Origin: Panorpa germanica | Lineage: Eukaryota > Arthropoda > Insecta > Mecoptera > Panorpidae | Direction of reading: 5' to 3' | DNA: 64,000 bases | Assembly: GCA_963678705.1 (NCBI GenBank) | Contig: OY783203.1 | Coordinates: 18,210,535 to 18,274,534, forward strand | Shown: positions 55,919 through 64,000 of the stretch, piece after piece | How the letters are laid out: the number at the start of each line of letters is the position of its first letter | How positions within the stretch are numbered: the stretch's first letter is position 1 | Notes under the pieces: generated by a model | What the model was told of the DNA's origin: nothing | The model's database searches: none | Seen by the model: only the letters and a program-made list of their open reading frames with translations | Translations under genes and position numbers: made by a program

Positions 55919-56984
55919 TATATATATATATGAGGGATTATTTTTATGTCTTTAGACAATAGTTTAAAACCATTACAGCATCCTAGTACTAGTAACATAG
56001 TAATTTTTACACACAGTGTACTATAATAAGTAATGCTAACTTTAATATTATGGTGTCTGTGTATGCGTATACGAATCTATGAGTATTTCTGAGTTTATTT
56101 GTTTTGCAAATTAGACAATAATACTGCGGGTCTATAGCGCTTGCGAATCCCCGACCCTAATGTGACCTCATAATAGCAATCCAGGTCTATTTAAATAAAC
56201 TAAATTATACAACGTAACTCACGATCTGCCCTCCTCGTAGAGACGTAGCACCGCAATGCTGTAACCCGTAACCCATAGCCCGTAGCTCGTAGCTAGAACG
56301 TAGCCGTTACGTCCCACGCTACGAGATATTATTGTTGAATGATAAAGTTAATGAACGAACGTTTAAACTGGGTCATATTCGGTGCTTATTTGTAAATTTA
56401 TAGCTTGAAATGATATTAGTTTAAATTTGACAGTAATTACTACAACTGGAACTAAATCGATACGTTATTAAATTACTTAAAATAACAGAGTACAGAGACG
56501 AACTAGACAATATTTATTGAACTACAAAATATAAATGTGATTTACACAGTAATACAAATTTATTACTAGATTTTAAAAGAAATTTACTAGTTGAAAATAA
56601 TCATGTAGTTTTAACCATTTGTAAACATGTACTTACCTACTAAACACATAACGTAATCTTCTATATTATTTAAATAATATTTTCTACATAACGTTACGTT
56701 TTATTATTTACTGAAGTTTAACATAATTTTGTTACATAAATGCAAAAGACAGTAAAAATCCTTTACTATGTATTAATTTAATATGAAAGGTTATAAACCT
56801 GTACTTAAAAATCTTTATTAACGTAAAAAAAGCATATTTTTGTTCGAAAGATAACGTTTGTTATGTAAGTTATCTTATTACGTTACATTAACCTAAAAAA
56901 AGTATGTGAACGGTAAATTTTTTATGTTAAATAAACCTTACATATACGTAACTGTGTTTAAAAGATAAAAGTTCGTTAAGCAGT
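55919..56984. other. unannotated; degenerate heptamer patch
   Basis: At 56258-56315 short units GTAACCC, ATAGCCC, GTAGCTC recur in tandem (CCGTAACCCATAGCCCGTAG and following). Farther on, AACGTA/TAACGT motifs are frequent. No gene. Confidence 0.4.
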
Positions 56985-57650
56985 TAATATTTTCAAAAAA
57001 AAAAAAAAATTATTTCATTTTCGTAATGTACATATATTTAAGTACACACACAGAAAATTTCAAGTAAATCCGGCGATTATTTTCAAAGTTATAGTTGAAA
57101 AAAAATGTTGTACTCTATGTATAGTGCATTTGAAACTTTAAAAGCGTTTTTCTCAAAATGCTGTTTTCAAAAACGGTGACCAAGATTACCCGGAAACGGC
57201 TGAACCGATGAGTCTCAAATTCTAGCACAAGCTTCTTAAGTATATATTTAAGAAATTAATGGAAGGTTTTATCTCACCGATAATTATTATTTTTATAAAC
57301 AATTTAAGGCCAAAATTTTGGTTAAAAATCGTTTTTTTTTTTTGCCGTCATTTTGTCAAAGAAAATTATTTTGCCTAATCCTTCGATTAATTTCTAGATT
57401 ATACATTACTTTAACGAAATCCGTTTGATTTTTTCATTTTAGATGATCTAAAGATATAGTGATCACCGCAAGATGCCTTTTCTGAGAGGAGCTCCTGGAG
57501 ATCAGCTATAGCAGCTTCCCAAATATCATTTTTGCAAATATAGAAATATTTAAATACAGTTAAAAGTTACCATAACATGTGTACAAATTTTTACATTAAT
57601 ACAATTATTAGTCTTCTCAGGAATTCTTTTTGAAAAATTTTTAGTGTTCG
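56985..57650 (-). mobile_element. TTAA element family H, copy 2 (inverted)
   Basis: The reverse complement follows 20782-21439: CCTGAGAAGAC, AATTTGTACACAT.TTATGGTA, GATCTCCAGGAG, ATCTTGCGGTGA, GGTTCAGCCGTTTCCGGGTA and GATTTACTTGAAATTT. The outer ends are diverged and its TTAA flanks could not be recognised. Confidence 0.68.
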
Positions 57651-59021
57651 ATTTCAGGGCTTTTGGTTCGATCTTTTGATCTTCCCGTATGATAAGCACC
57701 TCTTGTTTCCTTATATTTTAGATCTCTCTACACGATTATTTCAATCTTCATTAATTTTAGTCTTAATTAATCAGTTTTAAGAGAAAACGATTCATTTTTG
57801 ATTGCATTATATTTTTAGTGACATTCATTAAAGATTTAGTGTTCATAAACTTTTAATTATTAATGGCATTGTTAATTAATGTGTTAATTAATTATTATAG
57901 TTTATTTTCCCGACAACTCACTTATCTATCTATCTATCTCATTAAGTGTGATTTAATTAACCACTAAAAAGAACTTAATGCTTCAATATAACTGTATAAA
58001 ATATCGATTCTACGCGACTTTGTTGCAATATAATTCATTCATCACAGATGTTCATCGCAAAAACAATTCATTTTCAAAATTTATTCCATATAGAACAGAG
58101 TGACAAATTTTTACTCGACATAAATATATTTAGAGTGTCTAGTGCTTTATTTCCAACAAGTTCCAAACCCTGTAATATAATGTCTAATGTGTACCAGAGA
58201 TAATATGTGTACTAAGTCTTCTATCAATCATCTTTCTTCACAGGTTCACTCGGGAAATGCCGGGTATAATTACTAGTGCCAGTTCTATAGATTCGATTCT
58301 TTAATCAATATCTAATATAAAAGAATTACTTGTAATATGTATACGTTCAAATATTTGTATGTATATAAACAAGCATACATATGTTTTTATTTCATAAGAA
58401 CTATAATCTTATATGTATTCTGTATTGCGAAATACTTTGCCACAGATTTCTAAATAAACAATGCAACATAGTTCATCTGGAAGCATTAACTTAGCATTAA
58501 CATTTACGTCACTTTATAAGGTTATGTGATCAAATATTTATTAATTTCACGGGTTGTCAGCCATCTATTGAGAATGACTTAAACTAAACGCAAGGCGCGA
58601 TTTCTTAATAATTTAAATGGACATCAGTAACTAATTCATAATACTTATAGTATAGTATTTTCTTTTAGAACACTAAAAAAGTAAAAACACTCTTTATATC
58701 AATTACGAACAGTTGTATTTCTTTAGAAAGACCTTCAATGTACCCTAAAGATGAAGTACATTCATTATTATTTGAACAAAATCAAATCGAATCATCAGGA
58801 TAACCTCAAAACCAATTAGAAGAAATGTTTCACTTCATGTACAGTCAGCAAAAATTACGAATTACAAGTCTTACAAATTACTAACAAAAAATAACAGAAT
58901 TTAATCACGAATACCAAGACTTAGCAAAGAGAATCAATTACATTTAACAAGCAAAATAATAAGCATTTTTCGAAACACAATGTTATTACCATTCAGAAAT
59001 AATAAGATGTTATATAGAAGA
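57651..59021. other. unannotated; CTAT microsatellite
   Basis: A short (CTAT)n run is at 57922-57938. The only coding-like remnant is at 58739-58950, listed separately. Confidence 0.45.
58739..58950 (+). pseudogene. coding-like remnant, family unknown
   Basis: One frame gives MYPKDEVHSLLFEQNQIESS and, farther on, QNQLEEMFHFMYSQQKLRIT and EFNHEYQDLAKRIN, with the composition of a soluble, helical protein. The frame is interrupted, so it is a fossil if it was ever coding. Its origin (host gene or mobile element) is not recognised. Confidence 0.25.
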
Positions 59022-59150
59022 CAGTGTAGGAGAAAGCATTGATGCTTGACGCGTACTGCTATGTCTTCGGGTTCGATCCTCACACCAGATATACATTTTC
59101 TAGGTTTGGTTGTTAAATTGGTTTGGTCAAGTTACCATAACCATAAACTT
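59022..59150 (+). mobile_element. tRNA-derived SINE, 3'-degenerate
   Basis: Head AGAAAGCATTGATGCTTGAC, clean B box GGGTTCGATCCTC, core TTTTCTAGGTTTGGTTGTTA. The downstream body no longer matches the family, though AATAAATTAAATAAA at about 59220 could be the remains of a tail. Confidence 0.75.
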
Positions 59151-62100
59151 AAACTTATTTAATATTTGTATAATTTATTTATATAATAATTTATTTAATA
59201 TTAAACAGCGTTGTCGTAATAAATAAATTAAATAAAATTGGTTATTAAGTAATTCATATATTATCTTTTTTGCATGTTCTGTATTATTTCACAGATCGTT
59301 ATCCTAAAGGCCAATTATTTAAGGTTTAAGAGAAAAATGTACTATGTGCACTACTGCGAGCTGTATAAAAATAAAGATATGAATTCCAATTTTAACAAAA
59401 CGGGTCATCTTTTTTCTGTCAAACTGTGACTCTCTCTCTCTCTCTCTGTCCACCGACACAGAAGCGTATTCTACAAAAAGAAACATTAGATATTCTATAC
59501 TGGAAGTTAACATGAACCCTGCGCTTCAAAGTGACGTAAATGTAGTATGTGTACAACATATTAGAATGCATTGTTCTGGAACCATTATACTCGGACTTTT
59601 ATAGTTGGACTATATATTACTTCTTACATTTATTTTATATGCCTATAAAAACCAACAAACATTACAATATTGCACTTATTTTATGACACAATTAAATTGT
59701 TACAATATTAAAATACTAGTTTTATTACATTTTAAAATCACCTTTATTTCCTTTGCCTTAAAAATCTTTTATGGTTAAATAGACGAAAAGAATTACAGAA
59801 TTGTACTTGTATATAATATTTCATTAAGTGTCATAATTGCAAAAACTGATAAGGCTTTATTTATTCCATTGTTTTATACCTATATATACTTGCTTATACT
59901 TTGTGTCACGATTGTGATCACTTTTCTACAAGTTATGGTTTTGAGTTTTTCTCAATTCAGAATCATTTCTTAATATCTCAGATTGGGCAGAAATCCGCTT
60001 CCTCCTTGAACGTTGCAAATAATTACTATTAGCGGTTGTTATCATATACTATATTTGCATATAATCAATTGACAAAACAAACACTCTATTCCTACTACAA
60101 CACGGGTAGTCGCTTCACTAATTTCGACCAAGGTAAACAAACAACAATGCAATATATGTCCATTTCAGAACTGTAACTCTGAATTATTTATTAATTTTTG
60201 AATACGAACTTGTAATCGTTAAAACGCTACATAACAATATTATTATAAGAAGTAATTACGCCTAGATCAATTGCAACATAAGTTACAATACTTTGAACGC
60301 ATGCCTTAGAAGTCCAGGTAATATACGAGTATAATGCATGTGTTTCAATATTTTCGTTACACGTAACTATACACTGTGTTTAAAAGAAGTTAGAGTTTCA
60401 AATTTCCCGCGGTACCAATCGTAAAATGTTTACTTGTAAGTCAGACGAAATGTCCCGATTGCCATTGTTTCAAGTTCATACTTCTTTATAGAATTATAAT
60501 TGAATCCACGTGGTTTACATAAATATATATTCAGTACCTAACTAGGCCTAACAATATATTAGTTACAAGATGACCAAGTTTAGAAAAAATACATATATAG
60601 TGTCCCGTCAATATTATTTCATTGAAGGTGTACTTCACCCACTAGGGGCTCCCTTCATCAGAAATTCACATGCCATAGAGCAACCCCTGGCCAGAACACT
60701 ACTAAAGACATTGATATATTGCTATTAATATACTGTTAATCCACCCACTGCATCAGATTTTTTAGACTAATTAATATGTAGCTTTGGGAACTTATTAATA
60801 TCTACAATGAAACAATAATTATTATTGCCTATAACTAAAAATTTTATTAATTTTTATTACACTTCTAAACCTACAAGCAGCTCCATCTCTTATTTAAAGA
60901 TATTACTAGTTCAATATTTAGGTAGTCAATATCACAGACTATATTACTGCAATATTTTTAAAATGTTGTAATGCCTATTTACTCATTCTTAAAGAAATTA
61001 ATTTAGTAAAACCAGGAACACTATGATACGTTGTAAGGAGCACATTTAAAGCATTAGGAAAGACTATATATTTGACGTAATTTAAATTTTTATTCATAGT
61101 GTAATTCTTGTTGCATATCTTACAGGAGGATAATATAAAAATTGCACCTAAAAGGAAGAACTATTTCAAGTGAATTATTCTAAGCAACATATTATAGCAA
61201 GTCATTAATATTTTCATAATTATATTTCATATACATTAAAGTCTATCGATAGTATGGGTGTGGTTGAACATCTTGCAGGAGACAATCTTATCAGTACAAC
61301 ATGTATATGTATTCTGTAAAATAGAGTGATTTCAACAGCTAAGGTTCTATTTTACCAAGCAATAAATATGTATTACAATAAGTATCTATTGTAGAAATGT
61401 ATTTATTATATGATTGTATATTAAATTGTTCATTATATTTTCATTCTTCAACCGATCCAAATACCATTCCTAAAATCCGAAGTCAGCATACACGAACTTT
61501 ACAATAAAAAAATAAAAGCCTCGACAACGCTAAGGACCACTAATGGTTGGATTTTGCTAAAATGATTAAACCAATACTGAAATAAAAAGAAAACAAAAAT
61601 ATTTCAACAATAAATTTATTATTATATAATCTTGTAAGTTTGTATACAACAATGTCCCTAAAAATGACTAAAATGAACACATTATGTTATTTTGCAATTT
61701 ATTAATTTAACAATATTAGGACTGCATTATTTTTAATTTGTAGTTTATAATATAATGTAAGTACTTATTAAATAAATTTATAAACTTGAGCTTTCTTTTA
61801 TGCTTATATCGGTATTTACTGGATTTATTTACTGAGATTATTTAACGCTCAATTATTTGGTCTGAATTATTTTATATTAATAAATAACATGACTCGTATT
61901 ACTTATCAAATAAATACCAACTCTTCTACAGAACTTCTGATGCATTTTCAATTTCAGACAGAATAAATGATACATATTTCTAGATTGTTCATAGTACTAG
62001 TGTTATTGAACAGCAATGTTTAGTTATCACAAATCTTTCTGTAAGAAATCGGAAATGCCTTTGTCGCTAGTTACAAATATTATTCATTACAAATTGTTGA

Positions 62101-62403
62101 TCATTATATATACATTTTACAATTGTTAATAATCTGTAACTTCACAACTGTGTTTCAATTACTTATTTTACTTTGTCCACGCTATTGAGTCATTACTTTT
62201 TACTTTATCAATTTTGGTTTTCACAAATTGCTTAACAATAATTACTGGAATTTTTATTGATTTTAAACATATTAAAAATTAAAAATTAAACCACATCAAA
62301 AATGTCAAGAGCATTATAACATAACATAATATAACATTCTTAAATGTATTTGATAAAATAATCTCACAAATTATAATTAATGTAGATATGCTATAAGAAA
62401 TAA
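59151..62403. other. AT-rich stretch without recognised gene
   Basis: Nothing bounded. A CT microsatellite (CTCTCTCTCTCTCTCTCT) is at about 59432-59449. The patch 60600-60720 (ACCCACTAGGGGCTCCCTTC) is GC-richer but unassigned. Confidence 0.5.
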
Positions 62404-62640
62404 GACGGCACCCTGGTTCAGAGCAATATACTTGACGCCAGACTGCTGCCTTCGGATTCGATCCGTAGACCACCGTTATATTTTCCGGGTTTGGTTGTTA
62501 TCAAAGCAAAACTAATTAGGTAAGGATGAGACAACACACATGTGACACCACAACACCATAGAAACAAGATATAAGAAAACTGTCAGTGACAAAACTCATC
62601 ATTGGAAATAGGCTAATTAAATGAATTAAATAAATAAAGA
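62404..62640 (+). mobile_element. tRNA-derived SINE
   Basis: Head ACGGCACCCTGGTTCAGAGC, B-box-like GATTCGATCCG, core ATTTTCCGGGTTTGGTTGTT, tail CTCATCATTGGAAATAGGCT followed by AATGAATTAAATAAATAAAG. Confidence 0.8.
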
Positions 62641-64000
62641 TTGTCTAGAAACTTAAAATATCCCTTTTCATCAAACTTCATAGCTTGTGATCGGGATAAC
62701 CTTTAAAAGGAATTAGAATTACAAAAAGTGTTTCATCTAGGCTTCGGCCAGTAATGTAAGCGATATGCTCGATTCATAGCAGAATCTCTCAAATTGTGAT
62801 GTTTGCTAAATAAATATTATAATATTATAATGACTAGAACAAAAAAACATAGATTTTTTTCAAAATAAAATTACTTTAGCGTAATTTACTGGTACTTTTA
62901 CACCGGATCTTATAAGGAATCAAGATTTCTAATATTACTTTAATCAATTACTTATACTGAAAAGATGATTGTATAATAAAAAGGAAACTGGTCCGATAAC
63001 TAATATCCAATAATAATAGTATACAAACGATGAATATTTTCTTCAGTAAAATGCAATGCATAGAATTCTATTTCCATTCATTATAAAACAAAGAAATGCA
63101 ATAATTGAACGTATTCAAATCTGAAGTGTTCGTAGTGCTCTTAAAATAGGTTTAAATATTTTAAAAGATCTTAGAAGCTGACCGTAGATGCTTCAGATAT
63201 ATTTTTGAAAACATATTCTATGTTCTGTATAAATCAAGGGGTGTACTTTACTTAGTTAACCAAAGTAGATGTTTATAAATAGCCAATCTTTACAGATACA
63301 GAAAATATTTCTTTTTTAATTTTACATAATATTTGATTTTTTTCTATAGAATAAGAAAACAAAGTCGAGTAAGAATTGAAACACGATTCATATAACTATT
63401 AATCATTTTTAAATATTGTAAACCAGTGTTCTATATTTTTAAGAAATAAATATAAACCAAATATATAGTAACTATTTTTAAAAACATTGTTCATTTTTGT
63501 GTACAAGCGAAATTCACATTCTTATGTGTACAAGCGAAAATGGATGTGTATATAATATATGAAATTTAAATGACTTTGTAGAGATTTCTAGCAAAACATT
63601 TCTGCAGTCAATCTATTTGCTTTTCTTTTAATTATTCATTAAAAATTACATTTAAAAACCTAATAATAAATTTTAAATGACCTTCAAGTTATTTTAATTT
63701 TTATATCTTTGTACATAAAAATAAATCTATTGCGAATTGACAAAACATATTAGCATCTAACAGACTATAAATAATATACTAATAGAGGCATAGACTAATA
63801 ATTGTATTGTTTTTTAAATATCACAGTTTTAGAGACGTCTTTTCCAATACATCAGAAGAATAATTATACATATTCAAAAACTTCCTGTACACATTATTTT
63901 CTATTTCTTGTATTGATTCTATTGTCAATTGCTGTACAGTTAGAATAATATTAATTCATTATTGAAGAAAAAAAAACAAATTAATATTTCAATAAGCATT
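62641..64000. other. AT-rich end of window
   Basis: No gene or repeat family seen, apart from a 15-bp direct repeat TGTGTACAAGCGAAA at about 63498 and 63525. Confidence 0.5.

Overview
The window looks like insect nuclear DNA: AT-rich, almost free of long reading frames, and packed with dispersed repeats. The signs are a tRNA-derived SINE family, two LINE families (one Jockey-like), mariner/Tc1 relics, and many short inverted-repeat DNA transposons with TA, TWA-like, TTAA or 8-bp target duplications. No bacterial or organellar features were seen. The species cannot be fixed; an insect with a large, repeat-rich genome fits best. The window reads as intronic and intergenic sequence.

The best evidence for a host gene is on the + strand at 20415-20643. 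A GC-richer exon-like block encodes a hydrophobic membrane segment and a basic juxtamembrane stretch. It ends in a splice donor, and after a possible 52-nt intron comes a short exon that restores the frame into Gly-X-Y triplets. This suggests a type II membrane protein with a collagenous ectodomain, with its other exons in introns elsewhere or outside the window. A strong acceptor/donor pair upstream at 16556-16858 could bound a 5'-UTR exon of the same transcription unit, but that link is inference.

Region by region. 1-4.4 kb: RTE-like 3' end, Harbinger-like MITE, SINEs, a pogo-like relic. 7.9-9.1 kb: a TTAA-flanked element carrying a second MITE and a dispersed repeat. 10-13.7 kb: SINE, mariner relic, two abutting MITEs. 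15.2-18.7 kb: MITE, solo LTR, candidate exon, LINE. 20.4-25.6 kb: collagen-like exons, TTAA element, 5S-rRNA-like sequence, Jockey inside another LINE, long-arm foldback element. 26.9-31.5 kb: MITEs, LINE, SINE, and a hAT element inside a Harbinger-like element. 32.4-34 kb: a near-continuous 376-bp palindrome and a five-unit satellite of about 146 bp. 35-44.3 kb: MITEs, LINE fragments, SINEs and a Tc1-like MITE. 46.1-49 kb: two opposed copies of the Tc1-like MITE flanking a mariner relic, one of them splitting a tandem repeat. 49.5-58 kb: a second solo LTR, LINE, hAT element, TA microsatellite, second copy of the TTAA element. 58-64 kb: mostly empty, with two SINEs.

Several families occur as inverted pairs tens of kilobases apart (solo LTRs, TTAA elements, Harbinger-like MITEs), and nested insertions with intact target duplications give a relative order of events. 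Identity percentages, copy numbers and family names beyond superfamily could not be computed here.
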